Source: an uncultured Collinsella sp. (GTDB lineage Bacteria; Actinomycetota; Coriobacteriia; Coriobacteriales; Coriobacteriaceae). Taken from it: a stretch of DNA of 30,751 bases. A program made the position numbers and the translations under genes. The notes beneath the pieces were generated by a model. The model was not told where the DNA came from. It searched no databases and was given only the letters and a program-made list of their open reading frames with translations. Shown piece after piece: positions 1-7,014 of the stretch. How positions within the stretch are numbered: the first letter of the stretch is position 1; the number at the start of each line of letters is the position of its first letter. The DNA lies in the NCBI GenBank assembly GCA_958349325.1, contig CATWCP010000012.1, positions 1 to 30,751 of the forward strand, in the 5' to 3' direction.

Positions 1-263
1 AGCGACCCCGGCTTGAGGTCAAAGTGCATGCCGAGTTCCTGCTGCGACATCTCGCTGCCGGGCTGCTTGGCCAGCAGGCAGATGATGGGCGCCTTGCCGG
101 ATACGCCTCCGCCATGAAAGTGCATGTAATGGCCGCAAAAGCCCAGACCGCTCAGGATGCGCTTGGCGAGTTTGTCTTCGGCGCTGACCGCTTCGGGTAT
201 GTCTACCGGTTGCGACGGGTCACCGCCGGGCTCATGTGGAAGGACGAGTGGTTCAACACACAT
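1..263 (-). CDS. MarR-family transcriptional regulator, N-terminal part (runs off the window)
   Basis: The reverse strand opens with ATG at 263 and stays open to the window edge (87 codons plus 2 nt). A good ribosome site (AGAAAGGAG) lies about 11 nt upstream. After a variable N-terminus the residues follow the MarR winged-helix pattern: a helix ending in YMHFHGGG, then a segment reading PIICLLAKQPGSEMSQQELG that matches the recognition-helix region, then a DLKPGS turn. MarR proteins are dimeric cytoplasmic regulators, usually repressors that respond to small aromatic or oxidant ligands. Only helix 1 to the start of the DNA-recognition unit is visible; the wing and C-terminal dimer helix lie outside. 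Its promoter region contains a long inverted repeat, so autoregulation is likely. The target genes are unknown. Confidence 0.75.
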   Translation of the reverse strand, partial: MCVEPLVLPHEPGGDPSQPVDIPEAVSAEDKLAKRILSGLGFCGHYMHFHGGGVSGKAPIICLLAKQPGSEMSQQELGMHFDLKPGS

Positions 264-284
264 ATCTAAGCTTCGCTCCTTTCT

Positions 285-347
285 TTAGTTAGGTAGTGGA
301 ATTGTTTTGTGCCTAACTAATCTAGGAGCATAAGAAATCAATGTCAA
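285..347 (-). promoter_or_regulatory. Promoter and operator of the marR-like gene
   Basis: On the minus strand TTGACA (342-347) is followed by a 17-bp spacer and TAGATT (319-324), a near-consensus sigma-70 promoter. A perfect 9-bp inverted repeat, TTAGTTAGG (285-293) and CCTAACTAA (312-320), overlaps the -10 box with one arm and reaches almost to the ribosome site with the other. The arrangement is what a self-repressing MarR protein would use. The promoter is seen directly; the identity of the bound protein is inference. Confidence 0.7.
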
Positions 348-406
348 GGTACCAAACTTATTAAGTTACGGAGTTTTGCCAAACGCCGTAACCGCTCGAC
401 GCTGCA

Positions 407-502
407 AACGTTCCTAAGCGGCAATCTGGCGTTCAATCGTCGGGCATGGCCACAAGGCCTATGCCCTCCTCTTTCACGCCACCTTGCTCGCTTAGGAACG
501 TT
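407..502. repeat. Nested symmetric hairpin
   Basis: Three concentric stems are visible: AACGTTCCTAAGCG (407-420) with its exact complement at 489-502; TGGCGT (427-432) with ACGCCA (476-481); and GGGCATGGCC (442-451) with GGCCTATGCCC (456-466) around an ACAA loop. The internal loops are nearly symmetric (6/7 and 9/9 nt). It may be a bidirectional terminator between divergent genes, a small mobile palindrome or a structured RNA. No long T-run supports classical termination. Confidence 0.6.
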
Positions 503-555
503 TTCGCTGTCCGTCCTCAACCTGTGATTCCGCCACGGTCCGTTTCGGTGCATGC

Positions 556-587
556 AATCCCTTGGGGACGGAGGAAAAGGGATCATT
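556..587 (+). repeat. Dispersed repeat, GGGGACGGAGG family
   Basis: The stretch reads aatccc-ttggggacggaggaaaa-gggatcatt. It matches copies at 30286-30320 (plus), 30339-30373 (minus) and one inside the peptidase gene at 28563-28594. It resembles REP-type elements moved by RAYT transposases, but no such transposase gene is in the window. Confidence 0.65.
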
Positions 588-710
588 TTCCGTAACCTTT
601 CCGCAACAATTTGCCCTTCGCACTGCTCGACTCCGCTCGCAACGTCCCCTGCGCTACACTTAGTTGCACTGTGGCGCCGTTGCGCCGCGCCCGATCCAAG
701 GGGGACACTC

Positions 711-1535
711 ATGAAGAATACTCAGCTGCTGCTGATCAACGATATGTGCGGCTACGGCAAGGTCGCGCTTTCCGCCATGCTGCCGGTGCTGTCGCACATG
801 GGCTACCGTATCCATAACCTGCCGACGGCGCTGGTGTCCGATACGCTCAACTATCCCAAGTTCTACATCCACGACACCACCGAGTACGTGCGCCAAAGCC
901 TCGCTATCTGGGAGGAGCTCGGCTTTGAGTTCGACGCCATCTCGACCGGCTTTATCGTGACCGAGGAAGAGACACGCATCATCTCGGACTTTTGCCACCG
1001 CCGTGCGCAAAAAGGCACCAAGGTATTCGTCGACCCCATCATGGGCGATAACGGCAAGCTCTATGCCGGCGTGCCCGAGTCGACCATCGGACTCATGCGC
1101 AGCCTGGTCGAGTGCGCCGACTACGCGGTGCCCAACTATACCGAGGCGTGCCTGCTCACCGATACGCCTATCGCCGAAGAGATTACGGCCGATGAGGCCC
1201 GCGCGCTCGTGGACGCTATGCTCGCGTTGGGCACCAAGTCGGTTGTCATTACGAGTGCAAAGGTCGATGGGGCGAGTGCCGTCGTCGGTTACGATCATGT
1301 GGCGGGGGAGTACTTTGAGATTCCGTTTGAGCTGATCCCGGTGTACTTCCCGGGCACGGGCGATACGTTCTCGGCCGTGTTGATGGGTCGCGTGATGAGC
1401 GGTTGGAGTCTGCAGCGCGCGACGGCCGATGCCATGCGTGTGGTGGCTGAGCTTATCGAGCGCAATGCCGACCAAGAGGACAAATCGGCCGGCCTTCCCA
1501 TCGAGGCCTGCCTGGATGTGATCGACCATGAGTAA
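711..1535 (+). CDS. pdxY: Pyridoxamine/pyridoxal kinase (PfkB superfamily)
   Basis: This 274-residue protein is a ribokinase-superfamily vitamin B6 kinase, phosphorylating pyridoxamine or pyridoxal at the 5' hydroxyl with ATP in the salvage route to pyridoxal phosphate. The N-terminus carries the family's NDMCGYGKVALSAMLPVLSHMG substrate-side segment (written here in two parts: NDMCGYGKVAL, then SAMLPVLSHMG). A mid-protein VDPIMGDNG motif and a C-terminal GTGDTFSAVL anion-hole segment with the catalytic Asp complete the fold. The start at 711 follows AAGGGGGAC; a longer frame upstream runs through the dispersed repeat and has no ribosome site. The last codons overlap the next gene (ATGAGTAATG), so the two are probably co-translated. 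A hydroxymethylpyrimidine kinase is less likely from the N-terminal motif. Confidence 0.85.
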   Translation: MKNTQLLLINDMCGYGKVALSAMLPVLSHMGYRIHNLPTALVSDTLNYPKFYIHDTTEYVRQSLAIWEELGFEFDAISTGFIVTEEETRIISDFCHRRAQKGTKVFVDPIMGDNGKLYAGVPESTIGLMRSLVECADYAVPNYTEACLLTDTPIAEEITADEARALVDAMLALGTKSVVITSAKVDGASAVVGYDHVAGEYFEIPFELIPVYFPGTGDTFSAVLMGRVMSGWSLQRATADAMRVVAELIERNADQEDKSAGLPIEACLDVIDHE

Positions 1536-1857
1536 TGCTGGCGAGGGCGGCATCAAGCCTGCGGGCGATAACAAGCCGCTCGGCGCGCCGCGTGGCAAGC
1601 GTCCGCGTATCCGCGTGAGCTGCGTGGACCAGCTGGGTGCGTGCCGCTGCCACCATGGTCACAAGCCGGGCGACGTTTTTGACTTCGACCGAGACCGCGG
1701 CAAGATGTGCGCCATGGCCTGCCATGTGGGCTTTCCCTATATCGATATCCTGCGCTATGGCGGAACCGTGCCTGGCAACGAGCCCGGCACGGCAAAGTTC
1801 TGCTGCCCCGAGGTCGATACACTGAACGTCTGGCTTGCCGAGATCGTTGACGAGTAG
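1528..1857 (+). CDS. TIGR04076-family small cysteine-rich protein
   Basis: The 109-residue product has the layout of the TIGR04076 family: CxCHHGHKPGDVF near residues 33-50, CAMACHVGFPYIDILRYGG in the middle and CCPEVDT near the end. The clustered Cys/His residues suggest metal or cofactor binding, but the function is not established. A basic 30-residue N-terminal extension precedes the conserved part. Its ATG lies inside the last codons of the kinase gene (8-bp overlap), a typical translational-coupling arrangement. It is followed by an intergenic palindrome at 1866-1898 that may end the transcript. Confidence 0.75.
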   Translation: MSNAGEGGIKPAGDNKPLGAPRGKRPRIRVSCVDQLGACRCHHGHKPGDVFDFDRDRGKMCAMACHVGFPYIDILRYGGTVPGNEPGTAKFCCPEVDTLNVWLAEIVDE

Positions 1858-1865
1858 TCGAGCGC

Positions 1866-1898
1866 AATGTGGCAAAGGGACAGCCCCTTTGCCACATT
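1866..1898. repeat. Dispersed palindrome, CAAAGGG-CAG-CCCTTTG family
   Basis: The sequence AATGTGGCAAAGGG is followed by ACAG and the complementary CCCTTTGCCACATT. The same palindrome, with G/A changes, occurs at 3414-3444, 16193-16223, 22212-22242 and 28805-28839, and as a half copy at 17250-17266. All are intergenic. It can form a stable hairpin and may act as a terminator here. Confidence 0.75.
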
Positions 1899-1938
1899 CG
1901 CCGGTGGCGCCCCTTCTTTTGCTTATAATCTCAAATCT

Positions 1939-2020
1939 CTGCATTTCATTTGATTTTAAGTTCTATAAATTCTGCGTTTCATCGATAATCAAGCGTATAA
2001 AACTTTGCATTTCATTCGAT
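1939..2020 (+). promoter_or_regulatory. Three direct repeats at 33-bp spacing upstream of the DUF4143 ATPase
   Basis: CTGCATTTCATTTGAT (1939), CTGCGTTTCATCGAT (1972) and TTGCATTTCATTCGAT (2005) start exactly 33 bp apart, separated by AT-rich spacers that contain TATAAA-like hexamers (1964-1969, 1996-2001). The last copy ends 19 nt before the ATG, inside the leader or promoter. Regular spacing near three helical turns suggests cooperative binding on one face of the DNA. The bound protein is not identified. Confidence 0.65.
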
Positions 2021-2039
2021 GACGCTGAGGGGAGAGCCT

Positions 2040-3401
2040 ATGCTGCGCAGGAAAATAGCGGCAGAGCTGGAGCGTTGGCTGAAGTCTGCCGAGCAAAAGG
2101 CCTTATTCATTACGGGTTCTCGCCAGATTGGCAAAAGCTATTCGATTCGCGCATTTGGCAAAGCCAACCATGCAACCTACATCGAGCTTAACCTCATGGA
2201 AAATCGCCAGGCAAAAGATGCTCTTCTCGAGGCGCGGGATGCCGATGATTTCATCAGCAGGGTGACGCTTCTTTCGGGAAAGTCGATTGCACCAGGCAAA
2301 ACGCTCGTGTTTATCGATGAGGTCCAAGAGGCCCCCGACATCATGACGATGGCAAAGTTCCTTGTTGAGGACGGGAGGTGCCGCTGGGCGTTTTCGGGGT
2401 CAATGCTCGGGACTCAGTTCAAGGGCGTCAGGTCCTATCCCGTGGGGTATGTTCACGAGCTTAGGATGTTCCCGCTCGATTTTGAGGAGTTTTGCTGGGC
2501 AATCGGGGTGAGCGAGGGGGCTCGCCAAACGATACGTGACGCGTGTATCAGCGAGAGGCCCATTCCTGATTACATTCATGACGCGATGATGGCAAACTTC
2601 AGGACCTATACCGTTGTCGGCGGAATGCCGGAGGTCGTGCAGCGTTTCCTTGACACGCAGGGCGACCTTGCCTCTGTTCGTCAGCTACAGTCCGAGCTCA
2701 ACGAACAGTACCGACGGGATATTTCCAAGTATGCAAGCGGGCGTGCCCTTCAGGTGCAGAGCATCTACGATCAGCTCCCCATTATGCTTGAGGGCGAACA
2801 CAAGCGTTTCGTGCTCAATTCCATTGACCCCAAGGCGCATTATGAGAAGTACCAGCGAGATTTTGTCTGGCTTGTCGATGCCGGCGTTGCTCTCAAAGCC
2901 GATATCGTAACCGAGCCAAAGTCGCCCCTGCTCAAGACGGCACGGCCATCGCAGTTCAAGCTATACCAATCGGATACGGGCATGTTGATGGCGCGCTACC
3001 CCGTTGGAGTCGCCCAAGCGGCGTATCTTGATAGCAAGGAGCCCAATCTGGGCGGCATTTACGAAAACGTGGTGGCCCAGCAGCTGGCTGCCCAAAATCG
3101 CCAGCTTTACTACTATCAGACAAAAAAGCGCGGTGAAGTGGACTTTGTGGTCGATGGACCGGATGGGACGGCTGTTCCGATCGAGGTTAAATCGGGCTCC
3201 TATTACCACGCGCACGCTGCGCTCGGTCATGTGCTTGATACGGCTGAATATGGCGTAAGGCTCGGGATTGTTTTCTCGAAAGGCAACGTTGAGCGCAACG
3301 GAGCGGTTCTCTATTTGCCGCTATATGCGACCTGGGCCCTTTCGGATGTTTTGGGCGACTTCTGTGCCAAGGGGATTAAGCTGGAGGTCAAGCCGGTCTA
3401 G
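2040..3401 (+). CDS. AAA-family ATPase with C-terminal DUF4143 (PD-(D/E)XK-like) domain
   Basis: The 453-residue protein has Walker A GSRQIGKS at 26-33, Walker B LVFIDEVQ at 89-96 and a sensor-like FSGSMLG, typical of the AAA_14/DUF4143 family. The C-terminal part ends with GEVDFVV followed by PIEVKSG, the E-x-D-x...E-x-K pattern of restriction-like nuclease folds. Members are abundant in gut bacteria and archaea, and their role is unknown; DNA-associated, toxin-like and defence roles have been considered. ATG at 2040 is chosen over 2019 because GAGGGGAGAG precedes it at proper spacing and the third upstream repeat covers 2019. The gene stands alone between palindromes. A second family member lies at 13315-14685, and the two flanked the phosphatase locus before the mobile element inserted. 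Confidence 0.85.
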   Translation: MLRRKIAAELERWLKSAEQKALFITGSRQIGKSYSIRAFGKANHATYIELNLMENRQAKDALLEARDADDFISRVTLLSGKSIAPGKTLVFIDEVQEAPDIMTMAKFLVEDGRCRWAFSGSMLGTQFKGVRSYPVGYVHELRMFPLDFEEFCWAIGVSEGARQTIRDACISERPIPDYIHDAMMANFRTYTVVGGMPEVVQRFLDTQGDLASVRQLQSELNEQYRRDISKYASGRALQVQSIYDQLPIMLEGEHKRFVLNSIDPKAHYEKYQRDFVWLVDAGVALKADIVTEPKSPLLKTARPSQFKLYQSDTGMLMARYPVGVAQAAYLDSKEPNLGGIYENVVAQQLAAQNRQLYYYQTKKRGEVDFVVDGPDGTAVPIEVKSGSYYHAHAALGHVLDTAEYGVRLGIVFSKGNVERNGAVLYLPLYATWALSDVLGDFCAKGIKLEVKPV

Positions 3402-3413
3402 GGCCGGTCCCGG

Positions 3414-3444
3414 ATGTGACAAAGGGGCAGTCCCTTTGTCACAT
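3414..3444. repeat. Dispersed palindrome, CAAAGGGGCAGTCCCTTTG family
   Basis: Arms ATGTGACAAAGGG and CCCTTTGTCACAT flank GCAGT. The palindrome sits 12 bp after the ATPase stop codon and 4 bp before another hairpin (3449-3512), between convergent genes. Confidence 0.8.
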
Positions 3445-3448
3445 TCAT

Positions 3449-3512
3449 GAGCGTTGATTTTCTCCCGTATAGAGCGCACTTGAACGCTCAAAGTGGGAGA
3501 AAATCTACGCTC
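3449..3512. terminator. Long hairpin between convergent genes
   Basis: GAGCGTTGATTTTCTCCC (3449-3466) pairs with 3495-3512 with one mismatch in 18. Inside, after 5-nt gaps on both sides, GAGCG (3472-3476) pairs with CGCTC (3485-3489). With its position between the convergent ATPase and phosphatase genes it probably serves as a bidirectional terminator, although T-runs are short. Confidence 0.5.
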
Positions 3513-3549
3513 GATTTATGCCGTGGGCGCGGTTCGTGCGCCCACGAAC

Positions 3550-3999
3550 CTACAGCTGCTCGAGCATAGCGGTGCAACCGGCGAGCACATCGCGGTAGGT
3601 GGCATCGAAATTGCCGGTGTACCAGGGGTCGGCCACGTCGCCGGGACACTCGGTCCAATCGAGCAAGCGCGTAATCTTTCCGTCGGGGCCTGCGTCGCCA
3701 AAGATGCGACGCAGGCCCCGCGCGTTCTCAGCATCCATATAGACAATGTGATCCCAGTCGCCATACTCCGCGCGACGCACCTGGCGGGCACGGTGCGCAA
3801 CGACGGGAATCCCGACTTCGCGCAGCTTGGCGACCGTGCCATGATGCGGCGGGTTGCCGATCTCCTCAGTTGAGGTCGCAGCGGAGTCAATGACAAACTC
3901 GCCCGCGCGCCCGGCGCGCCGCACCAGCTCGGTAAACACGGACTCAGCCATCGTCGAGCGACAGATATTTCCATAGCAGATAAAAAGAATGCGTTGCAT
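3550..3999 (-). CDS. Low-molecular-weight protein tyrosine phosphatase; target gene of the mobile element
   Basis: The 149-residue cytoplasmic phosphatase hydrolyses phosphotyrosine (or phosphoarginine) through a cysteinyl intermediate. The P-loop CYGNICRS is at residues 8-15 and the general-acid Asp lies in the C-terminal DPWYTGNF segment. ATG at 3999 follows GAAAGGAAG. The first 48 coding bases plus 15 upstream bases are the 63-bp direct repeat that bounds the mobile element, so this copy is intact but its upstream region is now element DNA. The matching host 5' region, with a truncated 17-codon stub, is at 13228-13281. Before insertion the gene would have followed the DUF4143 ATPase at 13315-14685 by about 33 bp. 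In-frame upstream extension to 4056 lies in element DNA and is rejected. Confidence 0.88.
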   Translation of the reverse strand: MQRILFICYGNICRSTMAESVFTELVRRAGRAGEFVIDSAATSTEEIGNPPHHGTVAKLREVGIPVVAHRARQVRRAEYGDWDHIVYMDAENARGLRRIFGDAGPDGKITRLLDWTECPGDVADPWYTGNFDATYRDVLAGCTAMLEQL

Positions 4000-4014
4000 G
4001 AGCGGCTTCCTTTC
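3952..4014. repeat. attL-type direct repeat (63 bp)
   Basis: The sequence from cgtcgagcga to ggcttccttt c is identical to 13234-13296. It covers phosphatase codons 1-16, the start codon and the ribosome site. Integration anywhere within this identity leaves a functional N-terminus at the left end. Confidence 0.88.
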
Positions 4015-4290
4015 ATATAGAAGGCTGCTAAAGAGCCGAAGCCGGGCGCATGCCAAGTTTTATTTCTTGGCCAGTTTGAAGTAGCGCTCAAATATCAATC
4101 TCTACCTGCGATAATAACAAGATAAGACCTCTATCCCCAACACTTCTACTGCATTCAACGAGCTGAATGGTTCTAAAAATTAGTTTCCAATATAGGGAAG
4201 GAAATCCACTTTATTAAAACCAGAAATCAGGCAAAAGTAAAAGCAAAAGTAGTAAAAACGTAGTACGGCTCAAATTTTTACTACCAATGT
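4000..4290. other. Left end of the element, non-coding
   Basis: No gene is supported. A hairpin GCCAAG/CTTGGC (4052-4071) lies in what is now the upstream region of the phosphatase. TCTACCTGCG occurs at 4101-4110 and again, as TCTACCTGCGG, at 4290-4300 over the integrase stop codon. The arm-type motif AGTAGTAAAAACGTAGTACGG is at 4248-4268, and an inverted GGTAGTAAAAA core is at 4275-4285. Confidence 0.6.
4248..4285. promoter_or_regulatory. Candidate integrase arm-type binding sites, left end
   Basis: AGTAGTAAAAACGTAGTACGG (4248-4268) differs at two positions in 20 from the right-end motif at 13168-13187. A second GGTAGTAAAAA core lies on the opposite strand at 4275-4285. From memory, the Tn916 integrase N-terminal domain recognises DR2 repeats with a GAGTAGTAAA core, which these match. 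They lie just downstream of the integrase stop codon. Confidence 0.55.
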
Positions 4291-5487
4291 CTACCTGCGG
4301 TTTTGTTCAATAGCAAGCATCTCGTCTTGAATATCTTCAAGCCCAAGATGGGTGTAAACGTTGTAGGTGGTGTTGATATCTGAGTGCCCCATAATGTATC
4401 TGAGCTTTGCTGGACTCATGCCAGCGCGTGCCATTCGGCTACAGAAAGTGTGTCTGAGCTGGTGCGGGGTTATATGAGGCAGCTCTTCCTTATAGATGCG
4501 GTTGTGCTTAATGACGGCGCGTTTGAGCCTATGCTCCCAATGCAGGGCAACGCATGGCATCTCATTCTTGTCTAGGCAGATGAAGCCCCTTACCCCATCA
4601 ATAACAGGCTCTTCTTTTGGCTGCGCCCTCTGTCCGATGAGACTGTGGAAGGCTTTTTCGACAGAAGCGGTCATAGGGATATATCTGATTCCTGATTTTG
4701 TCTTGGGTTCTTCAATGTAATACTGCATGTCTCTCGCACGATGGAGCTGCTTTTGAATGCGTATGCAGTGGCTTTCGAAGTCAATGTCATCAAGGGTCAG
4801 GCCGCAGTATTCAGAAATTCTGAGTCCAGTGTTCAACAAGATGAAGTAAGTCTCAAAGTAGCGCGAGAAGTGATGATCTGAGCGCATAAACTCAAGGAAT
4901 AGCCGTTCCTGCCTAACGCTTAACGATTCTCTGGATACCGTATCGTTGACCAGCACATTGATAAGCTCGAAGTTAAAGGGGTTTCTTCTGATGAGGCCGC
5001 ATTCTTCAGCAAGTTGAAAGGCTGGCCTGAGTACGCCTCGGATGCTACAGACGCTGCTATAGCCCTTTCCAACATCTTGCTGAAGGTGGATAAGCCATTT
5101 CTTTGCGTCCAACACCGTAATGTTTGATATTTTGGCTTTGCTGAAGCTGTCTGTTTTCAGGTAATTGGTGACGGTTTTATAGGCGCTAACGGTTGTCTTT
5201 CGTACCGCAACCTTGGTCGCAAGGTAGTTCTCAACCAGAGTCATGACGGTCATGTTCTCAGGTGCAATGTGGTCGAAGAGGTCTTTTTGAACCTGCTGCT
5301 CTTTTTGTCTTAAGCAGAGGTCTCTCTTTTTGCCGTGCGGCGTTTGGTCGTGAATTGTCAAAGTCCACGAATAGACAAAGCAGGTTTTTCCCATCCAATT
5401 GGTGTATTTAAACGAGTAACGACCGTCTGGGCGCTGGCCTTCTCCGCGATGGAGAACTCGACCCTTGTTATCTTTCCTATTCGACAT
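4291..5487 (-). CDS. int: Tn916-family tyrosine recombinase (integrase)
   Basis: The 398-residue protein catalyses site-specific integration and excision of the element. The N-terminal 70 residues match the Tn916 Int arm-binding domain (GRVLHRGEGQRPDGRYSFKY, then CFVYSWTL). A SAM-like core-binding domain follows at about 80-170, then the catalytic domain with Arg in TGLRISE, Lys in TKSGIRYIP, HQLRHTF, MGHSD and the nucleophilic Tyr in YNVYTHLG. All active-site residues are present and the length is normal for the family, so it is probably functional. ATG at 5487 follows GAAAGGAGATTC. The gene points toward the left attachment site about 280 bp away, the usual int-att arrangement. No overlapping excisionase gene is seen upstream. 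Confidence 0.93.
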   Translation of the reverse strand: MSNRKDNKGRVLHRGEGQRPDGRYSFKYTNWMGKTCFVYSWTLTIHDQTPHGKKRDLCLRQKEQQVQKDLFDHIAPENMTVMTLVENYLATKVAVRKTTVSAYKTVTNYLKTDSFSKAKISNITVLDAKKWLIHLQQDVGKGYSSVCSIRGVLRPAFQLAEECGLIRRNPFNFELINVLVNDTVSRESLSVRQERLFLEFMRSDHHFSRYFETYFILLNTGLRISEYCGLTLDDIDFESHCIRIQKQLHRARDMQYYIEEPKTKSGIRYIPMTASVEKAFHSLIGQRAQPKEEPVIDGVRGFICLDKNEMPCVALHWEHRLKRAVIKHNRIYKEELPHITPHQLRHTFCSRMARAGMSPAKLRYIMGHSDINTTYNVYTHLGLEDIQDEMLAIEQNRR

Positions 5488-5788
5488 AGCTTGAATCTCC
5501 TTTCAGAGACTCAAGCACGACAACATGATTGTAGCTATGGGGTTGTCTATGCCATGGTAAAAGGGTTCGTTTATTGGGTTAAATCAAAGGAAATGAGGCC
5601 TATTTGCCCCGTTGAGGCTGGGATTGGAGTAAGTGTCCATCGGCGTAATCCCAAGCCCAAATTTCGCCCTCAGCGTGCATCTTTGCTATAGGCTGAGCGG
5701 ACATCAATTGAAATCGCAGTTTGAAAGAAAGGGCACCGTGGCGAAGTGCGCTACGGTGCCAGACATTGCATTGTTTGGATTGAGGAGC
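5488..5788. other. Intergenic region upstream of the integrase
   Basis: No convincing gene. A 34-codon minus-strand frame (ATG near 5702, running toward the integrase) reads plausibly but has no ribosome site, so it is not called. A terminator-like hairpin is at 5732-5760. Confidence 0.5.
5732..5760 (-). terminator. Terminator of the zinc-ribbon membrane protein gene
   Basis: On the minus strand GGCACCGTAGCGC pairs with GCCACGGTGCC around a short CTTC loop and is followed by CTTTCTTTC. It lies about 30 bp after the stop codon of the gene at 5789-6925. Confidence 0.6.
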
Positions 5789-6925
5789 CTATGCGACTGT
5801 TGCCCTAAGCATGACTTTCTCGCCATCGCCTGCCAAAATATAGTTAATCCCGTTCTTGCTTGTAGACCCACTATTGCCTTCGACGCTGTTTGCAAGATTT
5901 GTAACGACTTCCTGAGCATCGGTTTTTGAGAGTGAGGAATCGCAAGCCATTATGAATCCACGTGCAACAATCGCTGAGTCGCATTTCGTGGTGTCAATCA
6001 TGAGGAGGGGGGACGGGTTGCAGGAGCTGTCATACCTGCTGCTCTTTGCCAGATTGCTCTGCCCGTCCATTGTTGTAAAAGAGAGCATTGCGTACATATC
6101 GGGGTTCTTTATGTCATCAACGAACACATAGGAAATAAGCTCATCGGTGCTCTTGTCGATAACGTCTGCGTCTAGATTGCTTTTGAGCTTTTTGTTGAAG
6201 GTGCTAGGGGAAAAGGAAAATGCGGAAGGGGCGGTCTCCTCTGTCGCGGTCTGGCTGTTGTCTTCAGATGACTGGCTAGTTGCGGTTGAAGGGCTATCGC
6301 CTTCCGCTTCATCGGTGTTATTCGGGGCTGGAATTATCTTTCCGCAGCGCGTACAGACCTTTGAACCATCGCTTCTGTCCTCGAAGCAATGATTGTCTGG
6401 GTTTTTTTCTCCGACGGTTTTCCTGCAAATGCTACAAGTTTTCGGTTCGGCGCACGTTGCAGAGACCCAACTGTGTGCATCGGGGTCAATCTTTCCATTG
6501 GGATCGACTTTTCCGCATTTTAAGCAGTGATTAACTTGGCGACAGTCGTTTCCGCTCCACTTGTGTATGCAGATGATGTTCGATACAAGCATAGCCCCAA
6601 CGGCAATTTCTGCGACTGCGACTATGCCGAGTACTGTTGCTGTCAATTTCATTTTGCCTGAAACGACTTGCTTCTTTTTCCTTTGCCCCTCTTGTGCTGA
6701 CTTTTTCGTTTGCGTATCGGGGAGCTTATTATTGTCCTGCGCTTCGTTTGAGGAGCCATCTTTTTGCTTCTCGGTCACAGATTCTGGCTGAACGCTTTGA
6801 GTGTCTTCTGTACCGCTGGTTGTTTCGTTGCTGGAGATGCTGTTCAGCGGAAAGCCACAATTTGGGCAGGTTGGAGCTTTGTCCGAAACCTGCTTTCCGC
6901 ATTCTGGGCAGTTGATAAGGGGCAT
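5789..6925 (-). CDS. Zinc-ribbon, single-pass membrane protein of unknown function
   Basis: The 378-residue product begins with a zinc ribbon, CPECG (6-10) and CPNCG (20-24), then a Ser/Gln/Lys-rich linker to about residue 90. One membrane helix follows at about 94-120. The next 80 residues hold more CxxC pairs (HCLKCG at 133-138, TCSICR at 163-168, VCTRCG at 190-195) with DPDAHSW and DNHCFED repeats, so a second metal-binding region sits just after the membrane helix. A Ser/Thr-rich stretch and a 130-residue C-terminal domain, probably outside the cell, end the protein. ATG at 6925 follows GGAAGGAGAGG; the frame extends 18 codons further without a ribosome site. The upstream region holds a large RNA-like fold (7015-7155) and a hairpin that could mask the ribosome site. 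No known family was recognised beyond the zinc ribbons. Confidence 0.75.
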   Translation of the reverse strand: MPLINCPECGKQVSDKAPTCPNCGFPLNSISSNETTSGTEDTQSVQPESVTEKQKDGSSNEAQDNNKLPDTQTKKSAQEGQRKKKQVVSGKMKLTATVLGIVAVAEIAVGAMLVSNIICIHKWSGNDCRQVNHCLKCGKVDPNGKIDPDAHSWVSATCAEPKTCSICRKTVGEKNPDNHCFEDRSDGSKVCTRCGKIIPAPNNTDEAEGDSPSTATSQSSEDNSQTATEETAPSAFSFSPSTFNKKLKSNLDADVIDKSTDELISYVFVDDIKNPDMYAMLSFTTMDGQSNLAKSSRYDSSCNPSPLLMIDTTKCDSAIVARGFIMACDSSLSKTDAQEVVTNLANSVEGNSGSTSKNGINYILAGDGEKVMLRATVA

Positions 6926-6928
6926 GAC

Positions 6929-6968
6929 CTCTCCTTCCAAAGGAATCCCGACAAAAGTGGAAGGGGAG
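6929..6968 (-). promoter_or_regulatory. Possible Shine-Dalgarno-masking hairpin
   Basis: On the minus-strand transcript CTCCCCTTCC (6968-6959) can pair with the ribosome site GGAAGGAGAG (6938-6929) at nine of ten positions around a 20-nt loop, just before the ATG at 6925. Together with the fold upstream this could form an expression platform. This is inference from base pairing alone. Confidence 0.35.
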
Positions 6969-7014
6969 AAACACATCAACTAAATTAAGCGATGTGGAGG
7001 ACACCTACCACAGT

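Larger units (their letters stand above)
264..710. other. Intergenic region with a large nested palindrome and a dispersed repeat
   Basis: No coding sequence is supported between the marR-like start and the kinase start; the open frames here lack ribosome sites and family-like sequence. The stretch holds the marR promoter (285-347), a 96-nt nested hairpin (407-502) and one copy of the GGGGACGGAGG repeat (556-587). TACACT at 655-660 could be a -10 box for the kinase, without a convincing -35. Confidence 0.6.

Noticed and set aside
552..710. 53-codon N-terminal extension of the pyridoxamine kinase
   Set aside because: It runs through the dispersed repeat, lacks a ribosome site and has no counterpart in the family.
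1939..2020. Short CRISPR array
   Set aside because: Only three imperfect 15-16-bp repeats, spacers of about 17 bp that are alike in base composition, and no cas gene. An operator array fits better.
5601..5702. 34-codon minus-strand frame as an excisionase gene
   Set aside because: No ribosome site, too short and not rich in basic residues.
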